This document shows, piece after piece, positions 38,575 to 49,551 of a DNA stretch of 64,000 nucleotides (position 1 is the first letter of the stretch; each line of letters starts with the position of its first letter). Both the position numbers and the translations under genes were made by a program. Source of the stretch: Tanytarsus gracilentus (Eukaryota > Arthropoda > Insecta > Diptera > Chironomidae); assembly GCA_038502055.1 (NCBI GenBank), contig JAXRKN010000040.1, forward strand, positions 1,922,001 through 1,986,000, in the 5' to 3' direction. The notes beneath the pieces are model-generated. The model had not been told where the DNA came from and did no database searches. It saw only the letters and a list, made by a program, of their open reading frames with translations.

Positions 38575-41425
38575 TTACAAGCATGCAGCGACACACTCAG
38601 CTTCCGAATCATATCGGTTTTCATTTCCATCGCAACCTCCATATGTGAACTCGGTGCAACAGCCAGTAGCTGTGTTATAACCCCATCTTCTAAACATTGC
38701 TTTGCAAGGTCCGGTTACCAAGGGAAGAGTGCAGATTGCTGAAAAAAATATTATGAAAATCAGCGTCTAATTATTTTGTTAGTCAAACCTGGAACAGCTT
38801 TTGGGCAGTCAATAGATTTGACGCAGTTATTGTTGCTGTCGCGAAGATACCCTTCATCACAGAAACAATCAGCCACACAATTGGCTGTGCAGAAAATAGG
38901 AGGAGTATCCTTATTTGCACAAGTTATTGGACATGCTGTTCCGCAGTCTTCATAATGTTGGAATGCTCCGCAAATTGCTAAATAATATTGTTTTTAAATA
39001 AATAATTTTTGAGTCTACTCTTAAACCTACGTTGATTAGCAAAGCAAGTAGACTCTTCAACACAGTTTCCTTCATTATCTCTAGCATATCCTGTTTTGCA
39101 AATGCATCCAGCGGTGCACGGTCCAGGTCTACAAGCCGCTTCTCCAGTTAGTAGTATACAAGCATTTTCGCAACTAGTTTTTCCACATTCACTGTATTCT
39201 TCCAATGCGCCACAAACAGCTAATTATAAAAATATAAAATTTAAACTATTTAATAAAATTCTCATATTTCCTTACGTTGTACTGGACATTTATCAACTGG
39301 TATGCAAACACGTTCATTACGAACATATCCATCGTCACACATGCATCTAAGAAATAAAATTTAGGCAAACGAAATATTTTTTTTATAAAAGTTGTTTAAC
39401 CTAGGCATGCACTTGCGTTTACAATAAGTAGGTTCTCTTGCTTCGCATGTCAAATCATCACAAAGTGGAGAACATTCTTCATAATGCTCGTTATCCACAC
39501 ATTTCAAAGGTTCTGGTCCTGGACAATTAGTTGGGAGAATGCAATCTCCTTCAGCATCTCTAACATAACCTTGTTGACAGAAGCAGCCAGAAACACACTG
39601 CTCAGTACATATTCTTGCCGGGTTGTCTTTATTTTCACATGTTGTCGGGCAAGCTGTACCACAGTCATTATATTCTTCATATTTCTTTGAACAAACCGCT
39701 GTTAAGAATAAAAATTTATTTAATTTATTAAAGACATTTCTACGTATAACTTACGTTGAACTGCAGGGCAAGCAGACTCCTTAACACAGTTTCCTTCACT
39801 ATCTCTTAAAAATCCTTCATTGCAAATGCACCCAGCGATGCACACTCCTCTACAAACTTGACCTAAAGTTGGGTTTTCACAAGTATTTTGGCAACCATTT
39901 GCTCCACATTCACTGTATTGCTCGTTTGCTAAACATTTAATAGGTTCAGGTGCTGGACAGTTAGTTGGGAGAATGCAACTTCCTTCAGCATCTCGAACAT
40001 AACCTTGTTGACAGAAGCAGCCAGCTACGCATTGTAAAGTGCACATTAAAGTCGTGTCGTCTTTATTTTCACATGTTGTAGGGCAAGCTGTACCACAGTC
40101 AGTGTATTCTTCAAACGCCTTTACACAAACCGCTGTTTCAAATTTCAAATTTTAATTTTTTTTAAATATGTTTTTGGGCTTAACTTACGTTGAACTGCAG
40201 GGCAAGTAGACTCTTCAACACAGTTTCCTTCACTATCTCTTAAAAATCCTTCATTGCAAACACATCCAGGATAGCATCCAGGAGCAGGATCACAATAAGT
40301 AATTAGTGCTGGTTCTTCACAAGTACTAAGGCAACCATGTGCGCCACATTCACTATATTGTTCATTTGCGCCACAAACCGCTAGTTAAAAAACGATACAA
40401 AATGTTTAATTTTAGTAAAATCACAAATTATATTTCCTTACGTTGTACTGGACAGTCTTCTTCTTTGATGCATACACCTTCGCTATTTCTGATATATCCT
40501 TCGTTGCAGTGGCATCTAATAAATTCATGATTAAACGAAAAATCAAAAGGTTAAAAATAAACTTTACCTTTGCTGGCAACCAACACCACAATAGAAGTGT
40601 CGTCTTGTTTCACAAGTTGCTTCACCACAAACTGTCAAAAAATATTTTAAAATTTTACTCATCGTTTAGTGAAAAATTGCTTACGTGTTGAACATTCGAC
40701 ATAGTTTTCGTTTTCTGCGCATGTAACTAAATATTTAAAAAAAATTAAAATTTCGTTTTAAAGTTAATAAAATAGTTTTTACGGGGTTCGGGTGCTGGAC
40801 AGTTAGTTGGGAGAATGCAATTTCCTGCAGCATTTCGAATGTAACCTTCTTGACAGAAGCAGCCAGGAACACAGTTAGCTGTACAAATTCTGGTGAAATC
40901 GTCTTTATTTTCACATGTTGTAGGACAAGCTGTACCACAGTTAGTATATTCTTCAAATTTCTTTAAACAAACCGCTGTTTCAAATAAAAGTTTATTTTAA
41001 TTTATTAAAGACATTTTTACGTATAACTTACGTTGAATTGCAGGGCAAGTAGACGCCTCAACGCAGTTTCCTTCGCTATCTTTTAGATATCCTTTCTTGC
41101 AAATGCAGCCAGCGGCACACTGTCCTCTGCATGTTAGACTCTTGGTTGGATATTTACAAGAATTTTCACAACCATTTGCGCCACATTTACTGTATTCCTG
41201 ATTTGCGCCACAAACCGCTATTTCAATGCAACAAAATAAAAATTTATTTAATACATTTTATAATTAATTTTAAACTTACGTTTGGTGTCATTTGGCACAG
41301 GAAAGCATTTAAGTGCAGTAGCTAATTAATAAAATTAAAATTAAAAATTTTAGGATTTTGAAAAGTTTAAAAAAATTACTTGAAGCAAAAACTGCCAAAA
41401 AACAACAGACGATTAAAATTTTCAT
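38575..41425 (-). CDS. Secreted multidomain protease inhibitor: ten TIL domains plus a Kunitz domain
   Basis: Exons in coding order: 41380-41425, 41280-41321, 41032-41217, 40783-40974, 40685-40726, 40568-40631, 40442-40515, 40189-40380, 39755-40132, 39401-39698, 39276-39346, 39031-39219, 38789-38977, 38575-38738; 2127 bases, 708 residues, all phases consistent. A signal peptide (MKILIVCCFLAVFA) precedes ten TIL modules at about 30-88, 92-151, 156-213, 217-276, 280-340, 344-402, 406-465, 469-526, 530-588 and 593-650. The last exon encodes a complete BPTI/Kunitz domain (CTLPLVTGPCKAMFRRW, YGGCDGNENRY, six Cys). Its P1 residue, after the second Cys, is Lys, which suggests trypsin-like targets. 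Most module boundaries are phase-1 introns, the arrangement expected from exon duplication. Modules 5-6 and 7-8 share exons. Likely role is inhibition of extracellular serine proteases in haemolymph, gut or cuticle; the target is unknown. Confidence 0.85.
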
Positions 41426-41552
41426 CTTTCTTCTATGAAGGATAACCGAAAACTAAAAGTTATTTTTCGTTTCCTAGTGATAATGAATTTAAAATTAAAC
41501 GAATGACGTTATTTCCACCATTTGTCAGATGCTGAAACTGTCAATCATTAAA

Positions 41553-41558
41553 TTTATA
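41553..41558 (-). promoter_or_regulatory. TATA box of the 10-TIL/Kunitz gene
   Basis: TATAAA on the minus strand, with an initiator-like TTCAGC 20-25 bases downstream (41536-41531) and the ATG at 41425. Spacing fits a TATA-Inr core promoter. Confidence 0.5.
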
Positions 41559-42352
41559 CTTTTGTGTTTCTTAGCACAAAGATATAAAGGAAAATTCAAT
41601 TAAAAGTTATTGTGAATATTTTAAGATATTTTTTCTAATAAGTTTAAAGCTTTTAACTGTTGCAGTTTTAAGCATATAATTTTAAAGAAGATTTTTTATA
41701 GATTTATTTTCAAAGTATTAAAAAAATTTAACTAATTTTTGAAATGAATCACAAACAATAGGAAAATTTTGCTGAATTCATGAATTTGTTTTTTAAGTTA
41801 TCACCTTCACGAAGCTTCATTAAAATGTTTAATCAGACTGTTTAAAACAAATAATAATTTTGAAAACAACAAACAATTCTATGAATTTTTTTTTATATGA
41901 CATTGATCTGCACAAACAAATTATTTTTTAAATTTAATTTAGATTAAACTAAAAAGCATTTAAAAACTATAATTTTTGATTTGAAAATATTTATAAATTT
42001 ATATCGAGAATTTTGATAATAATCACTTGAGGTCTATGTAAAATATCCACAAAACAAGTGAAAATTTAATTTAAATTAAAATTAATTTTAAAAAATAAGA
42101 TGAATAGTTTTATTAATTTACTTGATAATATCTCAACGTGGAATGTAAAATTTTAATTTTTATTTGTGTTTTAAAACAAACACACATGTTGTTTTGTATT
42201 TAATTTAATGCACGAGTGTTTATTTTTGATATCAATTATTCATTTTAAATTATTTTTGCTAAAAACCTAAAGAAAAATAAAAAACTTTTGAAACGCAAAA
42301 TTTTATTGTAAGAACATAGGTAAATCTTTTTTAGACCAAAATATGTCAAATT

Positions 42353-42646
42353 TTATCTTAAGCAACGGCCTCTTGTGACACAACTTCCACCTGCTGTTCT
42401 TCGTACAAAGCCGTCCTTACAGAAGCATCCAGATACACACAATTGAATGCAAATGTTGGATGAACCGTCGATGACGTTTTGGCAAGTTTCAGGGCATGCT
42501 GAGCCACATTCTTGGTAAACTTCATTTTTACCACATGTTTGAGATTTTACTGCAAAAACTGTTCAAGAATTAAAAACTTTACATTTATTTATATTTTTAA
42601 ACTTGCCAGCAACAATCAAAATCGAGCACAAAAATAAAAATTTCAT
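42353..42646 (-). CDS. Small secreted single-TIL-domain inhibitor
   Basis: Two exons, 42607-42646 and 42353-42558, encode 81 residues. A signal peptide (MKFLFLCSILIVAVFA) is followed by one TIL domain with the expected ten cysteines (CGKNEVYQECG ... GCFCKDGFVRR ... C ... C). The only join that keeps signal peptide and TIL domain in one frame uses the donor G|GCAAGT with acceptor gaacag, that is, a GC-AG intron. The nearby GT (AA|gtttaa) puts the domain out of frame. Its closest resemblance is to the modules of the multi-TIL gene next door, so it is the third member of this cluster. Likely an extracellular serine-protease inhibitor. Confidence 0.75.
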
Positions 42647-44157
42647 CTCAGGTTCTTTATACTTCAAACGAAAAACGTCAACTGATAAGCGAATGTTTTT
42701 TTCTACGCTTAATTTAATGAAGTTTCTTCTTATTCATCTTGAAAAATTAAATGAGGTGACAAATATTAAAATGTAAATAAATTAAAACTTTATCTTCGTA
42801 TCTCAATTTTTTAGTTTTAAATTTCAATTAAAAATTAAATTTTTGAAAAACATTTTTGAATTAAAATCTAATCTCGAGAGGAAGAAAAAATCCAACGACA
42901 TGCCTTACAGAAATTACTTATTGCAAAAATGCAACTCTGCTAGCAAAAAGTCAATGCGAGAGAAACAATTGCGAGAAAACGATAAGTAAGTGAGTTATTT
43001 CATCAAGTTTAATTTTGCTCAATTTTGTTCAATGAGCTGAAATTTTATTTTTACTGACATTGTTAATCCTGTTATTAACAATTATGTAATATCTTTTATT
43101 CTTAATTCTTACATATTTTACTGTCGCTATTCATTAAATGCTCACTCGACTAATAAGTTGATTGGCTTTCTATTATTCATTATTTTTTTTATGAGAAACT
43201 CTACAAGAGATTATTTCTAAAAATATTTTTATTTGTGATATATTTTCGGAGAAAAGACTTATTTTGAGTATTTTACAAGAAAAGAAATGAAATTATTAAA
43301 ACATTTAGCAAAAAAAATTTAATTTTAATGAATAAGAATTTTTTAAAGGTTAAAAATATTCAAAATTCCAATAAAAGTTAAGCATTGACCTAAAATATTC
43401 ATTTCTTCAGAAAATTTCACAATTTTGTAGAATTTCCCTTAAAAACCGAGAATGTAGCTTTCTCTCTAAAGCGGACGATATTACCTTTATTTCATAATCG
43501 AGTATTGAATCCATCAATGAAATTTATAAGAGCACTCATGTCGTTCAACAATTGAATTTTCCGATAAATTTATTATTTTCAGAAGTTTGCAGCAATTTAA
43601 AAAAGATTTCAATGCTCGATCCATTTTTCAATTTCTTACTTCTGATATTTTTTTTCAATTTTTATTGCATTTTTAAAAAAAAAATCATTCAAAAATTATG
43701 AAGCGACCGGAACCCAATGATTTTTCAAAAAAAATTAAACGCAGACACAATCTCTGTGGGAAATGTGAGCTCCACACAATGGAGACAGTGCTTAACAAAC
43801 ATTTGAAGTTTAAAGCGTATATCTCGAAATTCTTGCTATGGATAGTTCGTCGAATGAGAAGTGCCCATGTTTAGAGTTCACGTCAGTCATGGAGTTAGTC
43901 TACATGAGAGTGAAAGTCATTCATTGAATGAGGGAAAAAAAGTATAGAAACGATCTTTAGGTAAAAATTTATTACATCTACTTCCTCTATATCCACGTAC
44001 AAGTGTGACGAAATCCAACTATGGTAACGCACTATTATTACGATCAGAGTATTTATTGAATGGCGAATGGAAAATTTCGCTATCATGCCGAAGACGGCGC
44101 ATCCATATAATCGCAACTAATCTCGTTACTTATCCTCTCTTAATAATTATTGTGCAA
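42647..44157. other. Gene-free interval beside the TIL cluster
   Basis: AT-rich sequence with no supported exon on either strand. It contains the presumed upstream region of the single-TIL gene, with TATAAA on the minus strand at 42662-42657. That TATAAA lies only about 11 bases before the ATG, too close to serve as its TATA box. I see nothing else that can be supported. Confidence 0.6.
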
Positions 44158-44430
44158 TCAAAGACACGTATGCCGCACAATGTTTTCACTCTTTCCTGCC
44201 TCTCCTCCTTCGTTGTCATCGATTGGACACATTCCTTGCAAATCGCATATATTTATATTGCGTAAGTTATATTTGCGATGAAATCTGTCCCGAACTAACT
44301 TGAGGCTTTTAGGAAACTCTCTAACGTCGCTCCATTCATAAAGCGAGTCTGCTGAATATGTTACAGATATTATGGCATATATGATTATTACATTCATTAC
44401 AATCGCTTTCTTGGTCACTTCCGATTTCAT
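44158..44430 (-). CDS. Hypothetical small secreted protein
   Basis: A 90-residue intact frame from a true ATG at 44430. The N-terminus looks like a signal sequence: a charged start, then VMNVIIIYAIISVTYSA with cleavage plausible after SA-D. The mature part would be about 61 residues, hydrophilic, with three cysteines and a Lys/Arg-rich stretch (RDRFHRKYNLRN). I do not recognise a family. It could be a peptide-hormone precursor, a venom- or saliva-type peptide, or a chance frame. Against it: no TATA box or initiator stands out, and the odd cysteine number is unusual for a small secreted protein. Confidence 0.35.
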   Translation of the reverse strand: MKSEVTKKAIVMNVIIIYAIISVTYSADSLYEWSDVREFPKSLKLVRDRFHRKYNLRNINICDLQGMCPIDDNEGGEAGKSENIVRHTCL

Positions 44431-47400
44431 TACAATATCATTATTATGACTGCTTCATATTTTCTCACATTAAACTTTTTTTACTATCACGATTTCGTTG
44501 CTGCAACACAATAAAAAAAATTTAAACAAATCTGTGGTGATGAGAGAAACATTTTGATATGAAGTCGTTCATTTTAATTTTTTTTGACACTTTCCGAGAA
44601 AGACCAAGCGTGCGTTAAAATATTTATGACGGCTCCGAATTTAATTAATGCAAATGAGATTTGTGACATTTTATGATAAAATGCATTTCTCTCATAATCT
44701 ATTCGAATTAATTAATTTGACACATGTCTCGAGTGGTCAATTAATCAATTTAATTTTTTTTGCACGATTAATGATTAAAATGAGATGTTTTGATTGGAAA
44801 TACGATATATATTTTGGTGAACTCCTCGAGGCAATCCATCAAATCAATAATATTAAATGGCGGGAGTTCGAATAATGTTTTGTTAATTTTGAATTAATCC
44901 AATTAGCATCTCATTAAAGCGAAAGAAAAGAAGAATGCAAGCGATGTGGGCATCGAGTCGAAAGACATGAACTCAAACTGTAATAATAAAAAAAAACATT
45001 TAAAATTTCCCATATAAAAAAAAATATAAATGTGAATGAAATTCGAAGAGGCCAGCAATTCGAACTTTCACTGAAATGAGTAACGACCGGAGGAACTAAG
45101 CGAAACTAATGTAGAGAGGAGGATTAAAAGTAAATCAAATACCTTGCGATCGAACGTTGATTGAAAATTTCTTACACGTCGTCAACGTTGTCATCGGTTG
45201 ATTGGACGCAATCGAGAGGCTACTTGCAGATTCTTCTAGTTGAGAGATAATCGCATCATTTCACTCTCACTCATAGACCGCTTGCTGTGTCGCTAATTTG
45301 ATGCCGTTGAATTCGGAAATGAGATTTAAGCTACGGATCATTCATTACACGCCATTAAAAGCTTGAAATCATGAAGTTACTATTATGCCACAATCGACGA
45401 CGATATATTTTCCCTTTCAATCGCAACACATCATCGCTCGCACCCAAAGTGAGACGATGACAATGTGGACGCGCTGAAGGAAATAAAAATGTGCTAAAAC
45501 GCACATAGCAATTATGATATTTGGACATGCATCAAGAGAAAATATTTAAGGTGCTGGGCGTTGGTATATGGCGTAGTTTAATTAATCTTTTAATGAAAAC
45601 CTTTCTTCACGACAACGCACATGCATCGCATTTCTCGGCATGGGAAGAAAAGTATTTAGATATCACCAACCCATCTCAACTGTCATAACACTCACATAAT
45701 TTTTAATATATTGTTGTGGCTCGTATGCTGCTGTTACTTGCGTGGATGAAATCGAACTTTATTTCTTGCTATTGATATTGCATTGCGATGAGTGACGGCA
45801 TATGATGTAAATTAATACATCTATCGTAATAATTTCACCTTCACATGATCTAAGGATGAAAATATCACGTGACCATTGTTGCAAGTGAAAGAGAAATTTT
45901 CGATACGCGCGTCTTTAAAAAAGGGCCATTAACCTTATCATCATCATCATCTCATTGCAAAATAATTTTTTTCTCATGTCCCTTGCGAATTAAAAAAAAG
46001 CCCTTAATGATATCGGACAGTGCACACACGCATATGTGCGCCTCAATTGGCTGTCGATGTCGTCAAATATTGATATGTTTTTCACTTTTTTCCTCATCGA
46101 GCGTTGTGATTGACGGACGACTGTCACTGATAAAATTGATTTGTGCGATTCACTCGAGCATGAGGAGAAATTGTGTAAATCGATATTGCCATGTCTCAAT
46201 GACCATGCTCATTTTTTTCGAAAGCGAATTGATGATGACTTTTGAGTTCAGTTGCGATTTCCTTGAACGAGAAAGAAAATTTTTCTCTGTAAGATTCTTT
46301 CAGAATTATGTAATTATTCCGATTGATGTAATTTCTTTCTCTCTTCTGCTCCTCTTCTTTGTGTGTTTGCGGCTCGCTACAAAAACATAAAAAATGCAAA
46401 CCAAAATGTGCGAAGGTTTTTTTATTCATTTCCGTTGCAACGACATCGAAGGTCTGAATTGTCTTCTTTTTTCTCTATTTTATAGACCACAAAAGTGAAT
46501 AATAACTTACAAAATGACTAATTTGTTAACAAAAAGAGAGCCATAAAAATGTGCGCCTTAAATGAGCATTTATGTAAAAAAAGTTTGTCGTATTACAATT
46601 TTAATCAAAGCATCTTCGAATGAAAGTGAAATGAGATGATTTTTTTATGCAACATGTGATCGATCAATCGTACACTGATTGTGTTGTGATGATAACGAAA
46701 TATTATCATTGATTATCAGAATATCTTCATTTTCAACTTTCTACTCTTCTGTCTTGCAATTATGATGATTGCGTGAGTATAAAGTCGAAAAAAAATCAAA
46801 TTAATTTTCTTCGTCTCCCTCAAATTTGAAGCACGTGTGAGAAAGGTAAAAGAGCGAGCATGCGAATCTCGATTTGCATGATTCGCTTTCAAGGCATCCC
46901 TTGATTACATCACAAAAAAAAGTGAAATTAATTAAAGCTAGAATAATCTAAAGTTAGTTTATAAACTTTCTATAACATTATCATAAATTTTTCTTAATTT
47001 TTTAAATCTCACGATGAGAAATGAAATCGAAAGTTTGTTAAATCTCAAAGCAGGGAAGAGTCGGAATTTTTTTGGGTACCTTTATTGGGACTCGTGGTCT
47101 CTCTCGCACACGGCATCTTTTGAAATGTCAATCAAACGCTGCCCACATTATATAATCTGAACTCCACCGGGACCAGCGAGTGCAGAGCGATTGTTATCAC
47201 ATTTTGAACGATATAAGGTGTGAAATTTGACGATTATGGTGAGCGCGCTCACGATATATGAATTATACTATTATAAAATTACTTAATGATAGATATTGTT
47301 CACTTTTTTTTCATGAGGCGATTGGACGAGTCTGTGCAGCAAACAAAATTAGCCCACCCAATGAGCGAGTGTGAAAAATTCCTTTTGTACACATTCATGG

Positions 47401-48639
47401 CATGTTCTAGTAACTCTCCAACGGCTCTCATTACATAATAATGGTTGAACCCTCCACACATTTTTAAATTTCGCATTTATATATGCATCCGTCAGAATTA
47501 GAGCAAATTGCTAAAGGAACAAAATAAATTACACAAAGTCTATGCAGGAAACCTGTAATTGAATTTTTTTTCACTCAGCACCGCTCGACAAACGACTATG
47601 ATTTCGATCTATTTAACCATTTATCGAAGTAAAAAAATCATTCCGCTTTGCAGCGGGATTAATTCGAGTCAAACATACAAATCCACTGTATTTGAAAATG
47701 ATTAAATGTTTGGTTAATTGAAAAATTAAAATGAAAGAAAAATCCACAAATGAAAGATAAATATTTCCATAAATGATACGTGAATGAAAATCGTGATAAA
47801 TTCACTCACTACTGCGATACACATAGTAATGAGCTTGACATTGACACGAGGCACTTCAGGTTTTTTTCTCTTCTTTCATCATTGCATCAATTTGGGTGAA
47901 GTTGTTTGAAAATCTCTTGAAGATTGATGAAAAAATAAACTCGTTATCAGAAATAATCTCAATTGACATTCAAAAGTTGTACATTAGTTTTTAGCTGTTG
48001 ATAGTAAACATTACATCAACATACAAACATTGCAGCCGATGACATGTATAGTGACTATCGTTTTCTGCCAACTACCAGCTGCTGATTGATGATAAATTGT
48101 GTTTGACATGAGGAAAGTCAATATCGCCTATGTGCTTGCAAGAAGTCGGCGATGATGATGTTGGATGTTGTTCAATCGATCTACACGCAGAATTATTTAA
48201 TACCGCAATGCTGATTGAATAAGTGAAATTTTTCAATGTCACTTTCTGTCTCAGGAGACTTTGAATTTCTTTTTACAAATAGAAAAAAAAGTTTTGCAAA
48301 ATGAAAGATTTTCAATCATTACTTTTTGAGCTTTTTAAGTTATCTAACAAATAGAGTTTTTTGTAGAAAGTTTTGGATTCTCTTACCCTTTGCTCCCTCC
48401 TCTTTTTAAAATTTTCTTACGCCTACCTTTTTTTTAGTTTTGATTATTTTTTTAATCATGGTTTTTTCGTTTTTTTAAAATAAATTTTTTTTTATTTTTT
48501 ATTATTTTTTATTTTTTTTATTTTTTTTATTTTTTTTTTTTTTTTTCTCACACCCAATGTTTTTTTTTTTTTAAAATATAAAAAAAATTTTAAAAAAAAA
48601 AAATATCACCAAAAAAAAAAAAAAAAAAAAAAATCTAAG
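44431..48639. other. Gene-poor interval
   Basis: No exon with recognisable domain character. The longest frame (45869-46390, plus) opens on GTG rather than ATG, has biased composition and no splice logic, and I treat it as chance. A TTTATGAC copy lies at 44623-44630. It ends in the homopolymer block at 48478-48633. Confidence 0.55.
48478..48633. repeat. Homopolymer block, poly-T then poly-A
   Basis: About 90 bases of nearly pure T with scattered A are followed by CTCACACCCAATG, more T, then A-tracts ending in a run of about 23 A. It could fold back on itself. It may be two retroposed poly-A tails facing each other, low-complexity DNA, or a stretch poorly resolved by sequencing. Confidence 0.8.
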
Positions 48640-48903
48640 CTTCTAATTACAACGTGTCACACCATATTGACATCGTTAATTACTGTGTTTATTTTACTAA
48701 CATTGTTGCTAGTAACTGTCGGAATAGGCATCGTGATATTTATGCTGCTGATAATTTGTATCATCATGCCAATGTTTTTGCTGATTTTCGGAATTCTTCT
48801 CGTGATTATATTTATTCTGCTGGCTGCACTCATCATAGTTCAAGTGCTGACAATGGAGGCTCACACCAATGAAATCAAACATTTTATTAAAATAATTACT
48901 TAA
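48640..48903 (+). CDS. Doubtful hydrophobic membrane-protein exon
   Basis: An open frame directly after the poly-A block encodes about 87 residues, of which some 60 are Ile/Leu/Val/Met/Phe, enough for two transmembrane helices (for example LLIICIIMPMFLLIFGILLV). It ends in a short polar tail and TAA at 48903. There is no early ATG; it would have to be a terminal exon spliced after tctaag at 48639, or begin at an internal Met. The strongly hydrophobic composition, nearly free of Lys and Asn, is unlike chance translation of this AT-rich DNA. No family recognised. Confidence 0.25.
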   Translation, partial: LLITTCHTILTSLITVFILLTLLLVTVGIGIVIFMLLIICIIMPMFLLIFGILLVIIFILLAALIIVQVLTMEAHTNEIKHFIKIIT

Positions 48904-49029
48904 CTTATTTTTTTAATAAAAACTTTTTTAAATTAAACTTTATTTTAATCAATCATTCATTGACATCTTAAGAATGACATAATTTCTTAAAAAGTTAATT
49001 CTCATTCAATTTTGCCGCTCTTCGTTTCA

Positions 49030-49551
49030 TTAACGCGCGTTCATACACATATCATAAAGTGGAATTATTGGTGAGACACCGAACAAGCTTAAAAAGTAAC
49101 GGCATTGTTGAATTTTCTGTTGCTGCTCCTCTTCGTCGTCGAGATTAATGTCTTTCGTTATTCTTTTGAATATACATTGACTGTAAAACATACGAAGCGC
49201 GATATAACAAGGAGCAAATGATGGGAAAGCATCTTTAACAGCTCGCGAGTATGCGTCCATGCATACATCTTGTGAATTATGATTATACACACTTATTAAT
49301 TGCATTGGAACCGGCTTCGTCTTTTAAAGCACATGAAAATATATTTAATGACCTTTTGATTCTTCTCATGAAATATCATACTGTGAACAAAATGGCCAAT
49401 TTTTTGCATACATAAATTTTCACCTCAAATTAAATAGCTGTTCATAATATAAGAAAAATGTTTTCAACAAAAAGAGAGGAGAAGAATGAAAGTGACTTAC
49501 AATGGAATTTTTGGCGATAAAATTTTGTCGTCGGTGTAATTTCAATCTCAT
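49030..49551 (-). CDS. Hypothetical two-exon gene, family unknown
   Basis: Exon 1 is 49501-49551 (ATG, 17 codons, consensus donor gtaagt); exon 2 is 49030-49320 (acceptor tttaaaag). The phase-0 join gives 113 residues. Exon 2 has good coding character: balanced amino acids, five cysteines, an acidic/Gln-rich patch (NLDDEEEQQQ) and amphipathic helices (DAYSRAVKDAFPSF, CRYFLSLFGVSP). I recognise no domain. Exon 1 carries no clear signal peptide (MRLKLHRRQNF), so the true start may lie in another exon; a further acceptor (ccaagacag) sits just upstream of the ATG. Exon 2 is the safer part. Confidence 0.42.

Noticed and set aside
42353..42646. GT-AG join (AA|gtttaa) for the single-TIL gene
   Set aside because: It puts the TIL domain in the wrong frame; only the GC donor keeps signal peptide and all ten cysteines.
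45869..46390. Longest uninterrupted frame in the gene-poor interval (plus strand, 173 codons)
   Set aside because: Opens on GTG, has a composition typical of chance translation (Ser/Phe/Cys/Ile runs), no signal, domain or splice context.
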